A program made the translations under genes and the position numbers. From contig JAENZI010000009.1 in assembly GCA_016841365.1 (NCBI GenBank), positions 1-64,000 on the forward strand: a stretch of DNA of 64,000 nucleotides, read 5' to 3'. This DNA comes from Anaerolineaceae bacterium. Its GTDB lineage: Bacteria; Chloroflexota; Anaerolineae; Anaerolineales; Anaerolineaceae. This document shows, in pieces, positions 43,558 to 53,352 of the stretch. The notes below the pieces were generated by a model. That model saw only the letters and a list, made by a program, of their open reading frames with translations, was not told the origin of the DNA and ran no database searches. How positions within the stretch are numbered: position 1 is the stretch's first letter; every line of letters starts with the position of its first letter.

Positions 43558-45157
43558 GTTCGAAAATTTATCCTTCTCATATCCTCAAACGACTGAGGTT
43601 GTACTGAATTCAGTCAACTTCTGCATCAAACCTGGCACTTTGACCTTGGTCACAGGTGCGTCAGGCAGCGGAAAATCAACGCTTTTACGCTGCATCAACG
43701 GTCTGGTCCCCCATTTTTCAGGCGGCACAATCAGTGGAAAGATTAGTGTATTTGGATCTAACCCAATTGAAGAGGGTCCTGAAATTCTTGCAACTAAAGT
43801 AGGCTTTGTTTTTCAGGAACCAGAAGCCCAGTTTGTGTTTGATATCGTGGAAGACGAGATCGCCTTTGCCTTAGAAAATTTAGGAATACCGCGTGAAGAA
43901 ATGCATAATCGGGTGAACCAGGTCATCGAGCGCACGCATTTGGCTGACATCCGCCGGAAAAAGATCAACAACATTTCTGGCGGTGAAAAACAAAAGGTCG
44001 CCATTGCCAGTGCGCTGGTAAGCATGCCTCAGGTGCTTGTTTTAGATGAACCCACTTCGCAACTCGATCCATCCTCCGCTGAAGAAATATTAGATCAGGT
44101 TGTTTCTTTAAAAAACCAACTTGGCCTGACAGTGATCCTCTCAGAACACCGTCTTGAGCGCCTGCTTCCTTATGCCGATTCAATGATTTACCTCGCCCCT
44201 GATAAAGAAGTGCTTGCCGGCACACCGCAAGAGATCCTGCCGATCATGCAGCAGGTCCCACCGGTAGTGAAGATTGCCTATAAGTTCCAAATCTCACCCT
44301 TGCCATTGACCGTGGAAGATTTCCCAAGCAAGGAAATTGGACGTAAATACCATCTAGAGCAAGCCACGCCAATTAAAGCCCCAGAGCAACCTCAAGCGTT
44401 GATCAAAATCAAGAACATGAACACGAAAATAGGCGAAAAACGCATTCTGAACAATCTTTCGCTTGAACTTCATCAGAATGAGATCCTGACGTTGCTCGGT
44501 GAAAATGGATCTGGCAAAACTACCCTGCTGCGATCAATATTAGGATTATTGGATTCGGTGGGTGAAAGGCTGCTCTTCGGGGAGAATATGCACAAGCGCT
44601 CGTTGATGGAGATTATTCAGCATATCGCCTACCTTCCTCAAAATCCCAATGATCTGCTCTTTGCCGACACCGTTCTAGACGAATTAAAAGTTACACTTGG
44701 TAACCACAATTTAAATCGAGATGACGCTGAACTGACCCAATTTTTAGAGCAATTTAACCTGGGGGACAAAAAGAACCGCTATCCCAGAGATCTATCAGTA
44801 GGCGAACGCCAGAGGACAGCATTGGCGAGTATCACCGTCCATGACCCTCAGATCATATTGCTTGATGAACCAACCAGAGGCTTGGACTACCACGCAAAAC
44901 AAGCACTTAAAGAGGTATTTGTTCGATGGCGAAATGTGGGTAAAGCAATCCTGCTAGTGACACATGATGTCGAATTCGCTGCCCTCTTAGCCGACCGGGT
45001 CGCCATCCTCGATGATGGCAGCATATTATTTGACGGCGATCCCAGGATCGCTTTCAGCCAATTTCAGACCTTCATGACTAAAACGGCACAGATTTTTCCG
45101 CAAACCAACTGGATCACACCGGGGGATGTTAAATTTAGGCCGAAACGAGACGTTTGA
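43550..45157 (+). CDS. ECF transporter duplicated ATPase
   Basis: The 535-residue protein with two ABC domains powers the corrinoid-type ECF transporter. Domain 1 has GASGSGKST (about 37-45), signature ISGGEKQKVAIA and Walker B LVLDEPTSQLD. Domain 2 (from about 283) has GENGSGKTT, signature LSVGERQRTALA and IILLDEPTRGLD, so both nucleotide sites look intact, unlike the second ATPase domain of the Moco-type operon. It starts 8 bp inside the T gene and ends the operon. Confidence 0.93.
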   Translation: MIKFENLSFSYPQTTEVVLNSVNFCIKPGTLTLVTGASGSGKSTLLRCINGLVPHFSGGTISGKISVFGSNPIEEGPEILATKVGFVFQEPEAQFVFDIVEDEIAFALENLGIPREEMHNRVNQVIERTHLADIRRKKINNISGGEKQKVAIASALVSMPQVLVLDEPTSQLDPSSAEEILDQVVSLKNQLGLTVILSEHRLERLLPYADSMIYLAPDKEVLAGTPQEILPIMQQVPPVVKIAYKFQISPLPLTVEDFPSKEIGRKYHLEQATPIKAPEQPQALIKIKNMNTKIGEKRILNNLSLELHQNEILTLLGENGSGKTTLLRSILGLLDSVGERLLFGENMHKRSLMEIIQHIAYLPQNPNDLLFADTVLDELKVTLGNHNLNRDDAELTQFLEQFNLGDKKNRYPRDLSVGERQRTALASITVHDPQIILLDEPTRGLDYHAKQALKEVFVRWRNVGKAILLVTHDVEFAALLADRVAILDDGSILFDGDPRIAFSQFQTFMTKTAQIFPQTNWITPGDVKFRPKRDV

Positions 45158-45406
45158 TAAATTCCATTATGGTAAAATAATTTCGGCATAGTTTGTGAAA
45201 ATATTAACAAATTTAATACTTGATATTACTCATACAGGATTATTACATCCTTCACTATTGATTTTTGGGGAGCATGAGTATAAATAGACTGCATGAATGA
45301 TTTTTTTGAATTCTTAGACTGAGTAATCATTACAAATCGTTAATAAAGCATTGATCTGGTGCAGAAAACTAAACATCCTTCACGCCAAATTAAGGAGAGT
45401 GTTCAA
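45158..45406 (+). promoter_or_regulatory. Intergenic promoter region of the AOR-Hdr operon
   Basis: This 249-bp AT-rich gap must contain the promoter for the 10-kb redox operon. A TATAAA (45279-45284) with a TTGATT 15 bp upstream is only a weak candidate. Inverted copies of ATTACTCA (45225-45232) and TGAGTAAT (45320-45327) flank it, 87 bp apart, and could be operator half-sites. No riboswitch or ORF is evident. Confidence 0.4.
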
Positions 45407-47293
45407 ATGTACGGTTTCAGCGGAAAGATTTTACACATCGATCTCAGCGATCATAAACACTGGGTCGAAGAAAAACCAGAAGAATGGTACAAGCTCTATA
45501 TCGGCGGCGTCGCCATGGCAACACGGCTCTGCTGGGAGAACATCGAAGTCGGTTGTGATCCCTATGACGCAGGTAACCCAATCTGCATTGCCAATGGCAT
45601 CTTTGCCGGGACGCCAGTTCCTGTTGGCGGCAAATATGGATTAGCCTCAAAATCACCGCTGACAGGCATGATTGGCGACAGCCTTTCAGGCAGCTGGTTC
45701 TGCATTTCGATGAAACGCGCCCAATGGGATGGCATTGTGATTCACAACAAAAGCGATAAGTGGATCTATTTGTTCATCGATGATGATCGGGTTGAATTCC
45801 TGCCTGCTGACAAATTGCTGGGGTTAGGCACTTTTGAAACAGAAGAAGCCATCCGGGAGATTTTCGGTGATGACCAGGTGCGTTCAGCAACCATCGGCCC
45901 TGCCGGTGAAAACATCGTCCGCTTTGCCAACGTCACCAATGACGGCCGTCAGGCAGGCCGCACCGGGCACGGTGCCGTTTGGGGCAGTAAGATGCTCAAG
46001 GCTGTTGCCATCCGCGGCACAAACGGTGTGACTGTTGCTGATCCCGAAACGCTCATGAAAATGTCCTTTGACATCACAGAAGCCGCGCAAGGTCCGCATA
46101 CTGAAAAATACAGAATCTACGGCACATCAACCAACATGCTCAATATGAACAAGTTGGGCTTGCTGCCGACCCGCAATTACCAAGAAGGCGTATTTGAATT
46201 TGCGGAATTGGTCAGCGGTGAGTATCTCGATGAACACCACAAAGTTAAAGTGATTGCCTGCACTCAATGTCCAATTGCTTGTGAGCAGATGTCCCTGGTG
46301 AAAAAGGGGCCCTTTGAAGGCGCGATGACTGGGATCGAGTATGAATGCCTGCAAGCTGTCAGCTCGAACTGCGGGATTGATGATATGACCGCCGCCATCC
46401 GCCTGGTAGATATTGCCGATCGTGCGGGCATGGATGCGATGTCCATGGGCGTTACCATTTCCTACGCCATGGAATGTTTTGAACGCGGTGTGTTGAAAAA
46501 GGAAGATTTCAAATGCGAAGCTGCTCCGGAAGGCATTGAGCTCAACTTTGGCAACGGTCCAGGTGCAGTAATCCTTGCTGGAATGATCCGGGACAAGGAA
46601 GGCATTGGTGAACTCTTATCTGAAGGAACACGTCGTGCCGCGGAATCCATCGATAAAGAACGTAATACCGAATCCTACAAATGGGCGATGAACATCAAGG
46701 GGCTTGAAACACCCGGCTACGATGCCCGTGCACTGAAGACTTTTGCTGTCGGTTTAGCCGTCGGCACCCGCGGCGGTTGTCATAACCGTTCTGCTGCTTA
46801 TGACCCCGATATCAAAGGACAAACCAATCGTTTCACAGTGGATGAAACCCGCGGTGAAGTCGCTTCGAGAGCAGAAGAATATGCCGCTGTCTATGACACC
46901 CTCCCCATGTGCAAGTTCATCCGTCGCTGCTTCACTGGCAAGGCCGACCGGGCTGGTGCCTGGCCAACCATTGCCAATTTGATCAATGCCACCACAGGCT
47001 GGAACTTCGATTACGATGATGTTGACCTGATCGGCGTCAGAGCGCACACTTTGAAGAAAGCCTTCAACATCCGTGAAGGTTGGACTGAAAAAGACGATGA
47101 TCTGCCATATCGTTGGAAACATGATCCAATGACCAAAGGGCCATCCGCAGGGCATGTTGTTACGGACGCAGAATTAAAATATCTAAAGAAGATCTATTAC
47201 GAAGCAAAGGGTTGGACAGAAGAAGGTCTGATACCTAAAAAAGTGCTGATTGACCTCGGTATGGACGATATCGCTGAAGAAATCGGCGTATAA
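45407..47293 (+). CDS. Tungsten-type aldehyde:ferredoxin oxidoreductase family protein
   Basis: The product is 628 residues from ATG 45407 (AAGGAG; an in-frame extension upstream is not coding). It is a cytoplasmic bis-tungstopterin enzyme. The 4Fe-4S ligands have the family spacing: C285-x2-C288-x3-C292 in CTQCPIAC and C502 in LPMCKF. The pterin-binding N-terminal region (GGVAMATRL, SPLTGMIGDS) and AVGTRGGCHNRSA are standard. The next genes encode ferredoxin, HdrA, HdrC and MvhD, an order resembling class II benzoyl-CoA reductase (BamB-I) loci. Aldehyde oxidation/acid reduction or a BamB-like role are therefore both possible. Substrate unresolved. Confidence 0.9.
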   Translation: MYGFSGKILHIDLSDHKHWVEEKPEEWYKLYIGGVAMATRLCWENIEVGCDPYDAGNPICIANGIFAGTPVPVGGKYGLASKSPLTGMIGDSLSGSWFCISMKRAQWDGIVIHNKSDKWIYLFIDDDRVEFLPADKLLGLGTFETEEAIREIFGDDQVRSATIGPAGENIVRFANVTNDGRQAGRTGHGAVWGSKMLKAVAIRGTNGVTVADPETLMKMSFDITEAAQGPHTEKYRIYGTSTNMLNMNKLGLLPTRNYQEGVFEFAELVSGEYLDEHHKVKVIACTQCPIACEQMSLVKKGPFEGAMTGIEYECLQAVSSNCGIDDMTAAIRLVDIADRAGMDAMSMGVTISYAMECFERGVLKKEDFKCEAAPEGIELNFGNGPGAVILAGMIRDKEGIGELLSEGTRRAAESIDKERNTESYKWAMNIKGLETPGYDARALKTFAVGLAVGTRGGCHNRSAAYDPDIKGQTNRFTVDETRGEVASRAEEYAAVYDTLPMCKFIRRCFTGKADRAGAWPTIANLINATTGWNFDYDDVDLIGVRAHTLKKAFNIREGWTEKDDDLPYRWKHDPMTKGPSAGHVVTDAELKYLKKIYYEAKGWTEEGLIPKKVLIDLGMDDIAEEIGV

Positions 47294-47304
47294 GGAGATA
47301 AATA

Positions 47305-47817
47305 ATGGTTGCTTCTACATCAAAGTTCAAATATATCGTTTGTGATCCTGAGTTGTGCATCGGATGCCAATTGTGTGAATACGTTTGTTCTTACACAAAG
47401 ACGGGTGAATTTAACTCATACCGCAGCCGAATCCGCACGGTTAGGGTGGATGAGGTTCTGATCACGGCTGTGGCGTGCCGCACCTGTGAAAACGCACCCT
47501 GTGTTGCTGCCTGCACCCGCAATGCCCTGACGCAGGACCCCGAATCGGGCATCATCCGCATCGATCCTGCCAAGTGTGATGGTTGTGCCTGGTGCATTGA
47601 AGCCTGTGATTTTGGCGCGATCACGATCAATCATCAAACCAAACTGGCTGAATTCTGCAATCAATGTGAAGATGTTGAAGGCGGTCCGCAATGTGTTTTG
47701 ATTTGCCCTAAGGACGCCCTGGAATACACTACCCCCGATCAAAGATCACAGCGCACGCGCCGTAAGCTGGTCGAAAGCAGCATAGAATTTCCACAAAAAG
47801 CTAAGGATCCTCGATGA
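47305..47817 (+). CDS. Four-cluster ferredoxin subunit (HycB/BamC-like)
   Basis: The 170-residue protein is of the DMSO-reductase-B/HycB type. Four cysteine groups are visible: CIGCQLCEYVC, CRTCENAPCVAAC, CDGCAWCIEAC and CNQCEDVEGGPQCVLIC, enough for four 4Fe-4S clusters. It would carry electrons between the AOR subunit and HdrA. It has an AAGGAG site and overlaps the hdrA start (ATGA), which shows tight coupling. Confidence 0.92.
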   Translation: MVASTSKFKYIVCDPELCIGCQLCEYVCSYTKTGEFNSYRSRIRTVRVDEVLITAVACRTCENAPCVAACTRNALTQDPESGIIRIDPAKCDGCAWCIEACDFGAITINHQTKLAEFCNQCEDVEGGPQCVLICPKDALEYTTPDQRSQRTRRKLVESSIEFPQKAKDPR

Positions 47818-50342
47818 GCGAACAACCCAACGAACAGAACAACGAAGAACTGCGCATCGGTGTATATGTTTGCCACTGCGGCACCAATATTGCCGGTGTG
47901 ATCGACCCGAAAGAGGTCGTAAAATTCTCGGAAGGTTTACCGAATGTTGTGCATGCTACTGACACGCTTTATGCCTGTGCAGATTCGGGGCAACGGTTGA
48001 TCAAAGAGGACATCAAAAAGCACAAGCTCAATCGTGTGATCGTATCTGCCTGCTCCGTTCGGATGCATGAACCGACCTTCAGAGCTGCCGTTTCCGAAGC
48101 TGGATTGAACCCGTTCCTGATGGAAATGGCCAATATCCGTGAGCAATGCACCTGGGCACACGGTCATGATCGGGAAGGCGCTTTAGAAAAAGCCAAAGAC
48201 TTGACCGCGTCTGCTGTGGCAAAGTCCCAGTTCTTAACCCCGTTAGACATGGTTGATGTGCCTGTTACCCAAAAAGCGATGGTGATTGGCGGTGGTGTCG
48301 CGGGTATCAGCGCATCTTTAGATCTGGCTGAACAGGGGATTAAAACAATACTGGTTGAAAAGGAACCAACAATTGGTGGAGTGATGGCCCAGCTTAACAA
48401 GACCTTCCCCACCATGGACTGTAGTATATGAATTCTTGCACCAAAAATGGTTGACGCGGCGCGTCAGCCCCGAATTGATGTAAGAACCTATACTGAAGTT
48501 GAAAAAGTTGAAGGCTTTGTCGGAAACTTCAAAGTCACCCTCCGAGAAAAAGCAAAACACGTTCTGGCAGATCGCTGCAATGGCTGCGGTGATTGTGCCA
48601 AAGTTTGCCCCGTCGAGGTGCCGAATTATTTTGAGATGAACCTGGCACCTCGCAAGGCAGCTTATGTGCCCATGAGCCAGTCCGTGCCTCTAATTTACAA
48701 TATTGACCTGGATGCATGTATCCACTGCTACAAATGTGTGGAAGCATGCGGTCCGCTTGAAGCAATTGATTTCAGCCAGGAAGACAAATTGGTAGAGGAA
48801 GATATTGGGGCAATCATTGTCGCAACAGGCTTCAGTCACTTCGATCCTTCCGTGATGGAAGAATATGGCTACAGCCGCTACCCCAATGTGATCACGTCCA
48901 TGGAAATGGAACGACTCAATAACTCAGCTGGCCCAACCGCTGGCAACCTGATTCGTCCCAGCGACCACAAAAACCCTAAGCGATTAGCTTTTATTAACTG
49001 TGTAGGATCTCGGGATAAACGCTATAACCCATCCTGCTCAAATTTCTGCTGTATGTATTCCATCAAGAATGCCGTTCTGTTGAAGCAGATGAACCCGGAT
49101 GTGGATATCACCATCTATTACATGGATATCCGCACCCCTTCCAAGGGCTATGAAGAATTTTATGATCGGGCGCGTGAATTAGGCATTCACTTCACGCAGG
49201 GCAGACCCAGCATGATCACCGAAGACAAAGAAACCCACAATCTCTTTGTTCACTCTGAAGATATCACCCTGGGAAAGGTGATCGAAGAAGAATACGATAT
49301 GGTTATGCTCAACCAGGCAGCAATTCCGCAGCCTGATCAAGACCATATGAGTTCTGTGCTCAATGTTGCCCAAAGCCCGGGCGGCTGGTTCATGGAATAC
49401 CATCCAAAACTTCGCCCGATGGATAGCCCCACCGACGGTATCTTTTTTGCCGGCGCCTGCCAGGGACCGAAAGACATCCCCAGCAGCGTCGCGCAAGGTT
49501 CGGCTGCTGCTTCACGTGCCAGCCGGATTCTTAACTCGGAAAAATGGGAAATCGAACCGACTGTGGCTGTCGTGTGGCCTGAAAGATGTTCAGCGACGAC
49601 TCGAGGCCGTGCCTGCGGCATTTGTGCCAAAGCCTGCCCGTACGGCGCAATCAATATTTTCAGCCCAGAAATCCCAGCCGAAGTCGTAACAGCTAAATGT
49701 CACGGTTGCGGCGCCTGTGTGGCAGAATGCCCTGAGGATGCAATCACCCAATTACATTACACCGACGCCCAAATCTTAGCGCAAATGCGCGCCCTGCTGG
49801 CAGACAAACCGGAAGAGAAAATTCTCGCCTTCCGCTGCCACTGGTGCTCCTATGGCGGCGCCGACCTGGCAGGAACCAGTCACTTTGAATACACCGCAAA
49901 TGAACGCGGTATGCGCGTGATGTGCTCAGCTCGTATGGATACGGATTTCATTTACGAAGCTTACCGACTGGGCGCAGGCGCTGTGCTTTACTCAGGCTGC
50001 CACCCGCAAGACTGCCACTACATCACCGGTCAATTAATTGGTGCAAAACGTGCCGAACGGTTAAAGAAGATGTTCGAAAGAATGGAAATGACCGATGGAC
50101 GCTTCAGAGTGGAATGGATCAGCGCGGCAGAAGGTGATAAATATGCCCGGGTATTGAATGAGATGCAAACTGTTCTCGATAATATGGACAAAGACGAACT
50201 CAGAGCTGAAATTGAACGCCTCAAGCCCGATATGGAAAAACGGCTGAAGAAATTCCCGAATGTGCCTGGCGTTTCCGAGTCCATGGCATATTCAGATACC
50301 CTTGTCTCTGCGATCAACACACAAAAGAAGGAGCCCGCATGA
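47814..50342 (+). CDS. hdrA: HdrA-type flavoprotein with selenocysteine, fused to MvhD
   Basis: The ORF appears split by a TGA at 48429-48431, but both halves are in one frame. The break falls exactly at the second Cys of the conserved HdrA motif (D-C-S-I-U, then ILAPKM). Read through, the protein has 842 residues with Sec206. Domains are: N-terminal HdrA region, FAD motif VIGGGVAGISAS (about 159-170), two ferredoxin motifs (CNGCGDCAKVC, CIHCYKCVEAC), two more (CGICAKAC, CHGCGACVAEC), and a C-terminal MvhD domain (CHWCSYGGAD, SGCHPQDCHY). HdrA is the flavin bifurcation centre in Hdr complexes, and Sec-HdrA is known in some methanogens. Confidence 0.9.
48429..48469 (+). promoter_or_regulatory. 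Selenocysteine TGA codon with downstream SECIS-like hairpin
   Basis: TGA 48429-48431 is followed after 17 nt by a 9-bp stem (48449-48457 with 48461-48469, one G-U pair) with loop GGC (48458-48460). Position, about 27 nt from the TGA to the loop, fits a bacterial SECIS, which needs a G at the start of the apical loop. It lies inside the coding sequence, as SelB requires. Confidence 0.78.
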
Positions 50343-50932
50343 GCCATTCTGGATCCTCGCAATCTTTTGCAGATGAAGTAAAAGCCATCCCGGGCGGTGA
50401 ATTTGTCGAGCTGTGTTTTTCATGCGGTACTTGCGTTAGCAAGTGTATGATCCAACAGAAACTGGAACCAGAGTACAACCCCCGACGGTTGCTGCGTATG
50501 GTCATCATGGACATGAAGGAAGATGCCTTTGACAGCCCAACAACTTGGTTATGCTCTGCATGCGATCTTTGTTACCCCGCCTGCCCGCAGCAAATACACA
50601 TTTCCGGTGTAATCACCGCCGTCAAGGAAATCGCGGTCGAGCAAGGGGGTAAAACCACCCTCAAAACAGCCGCTGTTGACCAGCAAACCTGCGTGTCTTG
50701 CGGCCTTTGCGCTGAAGCCTGTCCATACGAAGCCATTTCACTTGTCCAAACAAAAGTGCCTTATCGCGGGCTGGTTCAGGTTGCCCAGGTTGACCCGGGC
50801 AAATGTATGGCTTGCGGATTATGCTCAGCGGTGTGCCGCTCTACCTCGATAGGTGTGCCCGATGACTATACAGATAAAGCACTTATGGAAAACTTATGGG
50901 ATTGGCTGCAGCCCGAAGGAGTGACATTCTAA
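50339..50932 (+). CDS. hdrC: HdrC-like iron-sulfur protein with extra ferredoxin domain
   Basis: The 197-residue protein has the HdrC-type pair of 4Fe-4S motifs in the first 85 residues (CFSCGTCVSKC, CSACDLCYPAC). A C-terminal ferredoxin domain follows (CVSCGLCAEAC, CMACGLCSAVC). HdrC normally links HdrA to the catalytic subunit HdrB; no HdrB gene (with CCG motifs) is present here. It overlaps hdrA by 4 bp (ATGA) and the next gene by one base (TAATG). Confidence 0.88.
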   Translation: MSHSGSSQSFADEVKAIPGGEFVELCFSCGTCVSKCMIQQKLEPEYNPRRLLRMVIMDMKEDAFDSPTTWLCSACDLCYPACPQQIHISGVITAVKEIAVEQGGKTTLKTAAVDQQTCVSCGLCAEACPYEAISLVQTKVPYRGLVQVAQVDPGKCMACGLCSAVCRSTSIGVPDDYTDKALMENLWDWLQPEGVTF

Positions 50933-51372
50933 TGGAAACGAAACCAAAAATCGCACTCTTTCAATGCCAGTGGTGTCTATATTCAGAACCTGATCAATAT
51001 TGGGTTGACCACAACCTGCCGCCATCAATTCGACTGATGAAAGTATCGTGTACTGGTCGGATCAACACACTGCATATCTTAAATGCCATTCAGGGCGGTG
51101 CGGATGGCGTCATGATCAGTGGCTGCCGCCCAGAGAAATGCCATTTCAAAGAAGGCAATCTGAGCGCTTTACGTCAGCATGAGGAGTTTTTGAACTTGCT
51201 TGATTACATCGGCTATGAGCGTGACAGAGTCCGCTTTGTATGGCTGGATTTGCAGGATCGGGGCAGAATTCAGCAAGAACTGGCTGACTTTGAAAACAAG
51301 CTCCAAGAATTAAGCACAGCAAACACCTTAGCAACCAGGATCAACGCTCCGGAAGGAGAAGTGCATGTCTGA
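50932..51372 (+). CDS. MvhD/FlxD-like 2Fe-2S electron-transfer protein
   Basis: The 146-residue protein from ATG 50932 (the codon overlaps the preceding TAA) matches MvhD: FQCQWCLYSE at the N-terminus, MKVSCTGRINTLHIL, then GADGVMISGCRPEKCHF. The cysteines bind a 2Fe-2S cluster. MvhD/FlxD passes electrons into HdrA. It is a second copy, as an MvhD domain is already fused to HdrA; this suggests two electron entry points. It overlaps the next gene by 8 bp. Confidence 0.88.
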   Translation: METKPKIALFQCQWCLYSEPDQYWVDHNLPPSIRLMKVSCTGRINTLHILNAIQGGADGVMISGCRPEKCHFKEGNLSALRQHEEFLNLLDYIGYERDRVRFVWLDLQDRGRIQQELADFENKLQELSTANTLATRINAPEGEVHV

Positions 51373-52318
51373 GCTCATCGCCAAACTAAAAAGCGAAATA
51401 AAAAGGCTGTTTGATGAGGATGTCGTTGATGTTGTGATCGCTTTCAAGAAAGCAGACTCCCCGCTGAGACCTCAACCGGCGTTCTACCGTAAAGGCGATT
51501 CGCTCGAAGACCTTGAATATAATAGTTTATGCCAAAACAATCTCGCTAATTACTTAACCCGCTATCCTCATGAAACAAGGATCGGGATCGTTGTGCGAGG
51601 GTGTGAGAGCCGATCAGTCAACGCACTGGTCGTAGAAAAACAACACCCGCGAGAAAATTTGTTCAAGATCGGCATCCCTTGCCAGGGCATCGTCGACCTT
51701 CGAAAAATTGTCAAACAAACTGGTGAAGACGTCTCTGGTTATAAAGAGGACCAAGAAAAAATCTCTGTTGTTTTCAAGAACAAAGAATATCAATTTGACC
51801 GCAAAGATGTGTTGCATGATTCTTGTTTGCGTTGCGTCCATCCTAACCCGGTTAACCCGGATGTTCTTTTGGGTGACCCCCTGCCAGAAGGGGATCCTGG
51901 TGTCTTACGTCAAGCCGTTGAATCATTTGAGGCGTTGACCAAGCAAGAACGGTATACCTGGTTCCAGCAAGAAGCAGAACGCTGCATTCGCTGTTATGCC
52001 TGCCGCGAGGCATGCCCAATGTGCTACTGCACAGAATGTTTCGTTGACCATAATCCTCCCCGCTGGACTGAGAGCACCATATCACCTGCAGGCACGCAAG
52101 CCTGGCACATCATCCGCGCCTTCCATCAAACTGGCCGCTGCACAAGCTGTGGTGCGTGCGAAAGAGCCTGCCCAATGGATATCAAAATGACTTACCTCAC
52201 AGATAAACTCAACGAGGATATGCTCAATCAATATGATTTCGCACCTGGCATGGATGATACAACACAACCACCCTTTGCATCCTTCAATTTAGACGACAAA
52301 AATCGTTTCGTGGCCTGA
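51365..52318 (+). CDS. FrhB/FlxC-like iron-sulfur protein
   Basis: The 317-residue protein has an N-terminal FrhB/FdhB-type domain (about 1-170) with GIVVRGCESRSVNALV, and later SCLRCVHPNP. The C-terminal half has two 4Fe-4S motifs (CIRCYACREAC followed by MCYCTECF, and CTSCGACERAC). This order, HdrC-MvhD-FrhB-like, followed by a sulfite-reductase-A-like and an FAD/NAD protein, resembles FlxABCD-HdrABC gene sets, which tie NADH to Hdr. No F420-specific motif is evident. Confidence 0.8.
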   Translation: MSELIAKLKSEIKRLFDEDVVDVVIAFKKADSPLRPQPAFYRKGDSLEDLEYNSLCQNNLANYLTRYPHETRIGIVVRGCESRSVNALVVEKQHPRENLFKIGIPCQGIVDLRKIVKQTGEDVSGYKEDQEKISVVFKNKEYQFDRKDVLHDSCLRCVHPNPVNPDVLLGDPLPEGDPGVLRQAVESFEALTKQERYTWFQQEAERCIRCYACREACPMCYCTECFVDHNPPRWTESTISPAGTQAWHIIRAFHQTGRCTSCGACERACPMDIKMTYLTDKLNEDMLNQYDFAPGMDDTTQPPFASFNLDDKNRFVA

Positions 52319-52329
52319 GGAAAAATCTG

Positions 52330-53352
52330 ATGATGTATATTCTCGAAAAGAAAAAACTAAATAAGATACTCTCAACTTGGGCTCAGGAACATGAGGTTTT
52401 TGTGCCGCAAAAGGTGGAAGAATATTCCCAATTTCTTCCTTATACAGAGGATAGCGAACTCGCTCTCAAATCCCCCCACAATACCCGCTATCCACCTAAA
52501 GCGCTCTTCCTTCCCCAATCTGAGGTCATGCTGAAGTTCAATAACAGAACCCAGAAATATGAAGAGGTCAATACTACACCTAAATCAAGATTAGTATTTG
52601 GCGTACGTCCATGTGATGCCAAAGCTTTCAGACTTTTAGATACCGTTTTTGATGCAGAAGATTACGCCGATCCCTATTGGAAAGCCAAACGGGATGCCAC
52701 GATCTTGATCGGCATTGGCTGCGAAGTTCCCCCGAGCACTTGTTTCTGCACAACTGTTGGCGGCGGTCCATTCAACCAGGATGGTTTAGATGCGATCCTG
52801 ACGGAATTGGAAGGTTCCTATTTGGTTCAAATCCTGACTGAAAAAGCCGAAACCTTATTTGCCTCTTTATCGCCTGCAACTATTGAACAGGAAAAACAGG
52901 TTGAAGCCATCCAAACCAAAGCACACGATAGCATGTCCCCAGCCTTTGAAACTGACGGTCTGAAACAAAAATTAGACCAAATCTTTGAAAGCAGTTATTG
53001 GGATAAAATTTCAGAATCCTGTCTTGGCTGTGGCATCTGCACTTTCCTCTGCCCCACTTGTTTTTGCTTTGATATTGTAGATGAAGTGCAAAGAAAAGAA
53101 CGCGTCCGCAATTGGGATACCTGCATGTTCAGAATTTATTCGCAAGAGGCTTCCGGACACAATCCCCGCCCAACACGCAGGGAGAGAACACGTCAACGGC
53201 TAATGCACAAATACAGTTACTGGCTTGACCACATTGATGAAATTGGGTGCACAGGCTGTGGGCGTTGCGTGCGTTACTGCCCGGTTGGGCTCGATATCCG
53301 AGCAATGCTGCGTACCGCAAATACCCATGAAAGTGAGGCCGTCCATGCATAA
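52330..53352 (+). CDS. FlxB/anaerobic sulfite reductase A-like 4Fe-4S protein
   Basis: The 340-residue protein has an N-terminal domain with FGVRPCDAKAFRLLD (about 91-105) and IGCEVPPSTCFCT. Two C-terminal 4Fe-4S motifs follow: CLGCGICTFLCPTCFC and CTGCGRCVRYC. This is the AsrA/hydrogenase-beta type that partners an FAD/NAD subunit (the next gene). Its 3' end overlaps that gene by 8 bp. The likely role is electron transfer between NAD(P)H-linked flavin and the MvhD/Hdr side. Confidence 0.85.
   Translation: MMYILEKKKLNKILSTWAQEHEVFVPQKVEEYSQFLPYTEDSELALKSPHNTRYPPKALFLPQSEVMLKFNNRTQKYEEVNTTPKSRLVFGVRPCDAKAFRLLDTVFDAEDYADPYWKAKRDATILIGIGCEVPPSTCFCTTVGGGPFNQDGLDAILTELEGSYLVQILTEKAETLFASLSPATIEQEKQVEAIQTKAHDSMSPAFETDGLKQKLDQIFESSYWDKISESCLGCGICTFLCPTCFCFDIVDEVQRKERVRNWDTCMFRIYSQEASGHNPRPTRRERTRQRLMHKYSYWLDHIDEIGCTGCGRCVRYCPVGLDIRAMLRTANTHESEAVHA

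Noticed and set aside
47814-48431. HdrA N-terminal half as a truncated gene or pseudogene
   Set aside because: The frame continues without shift after the TGA, the break is exactly at a conserved Cys codon, and a SECIS-like hairpin follows. Selenocysteine explains all three.
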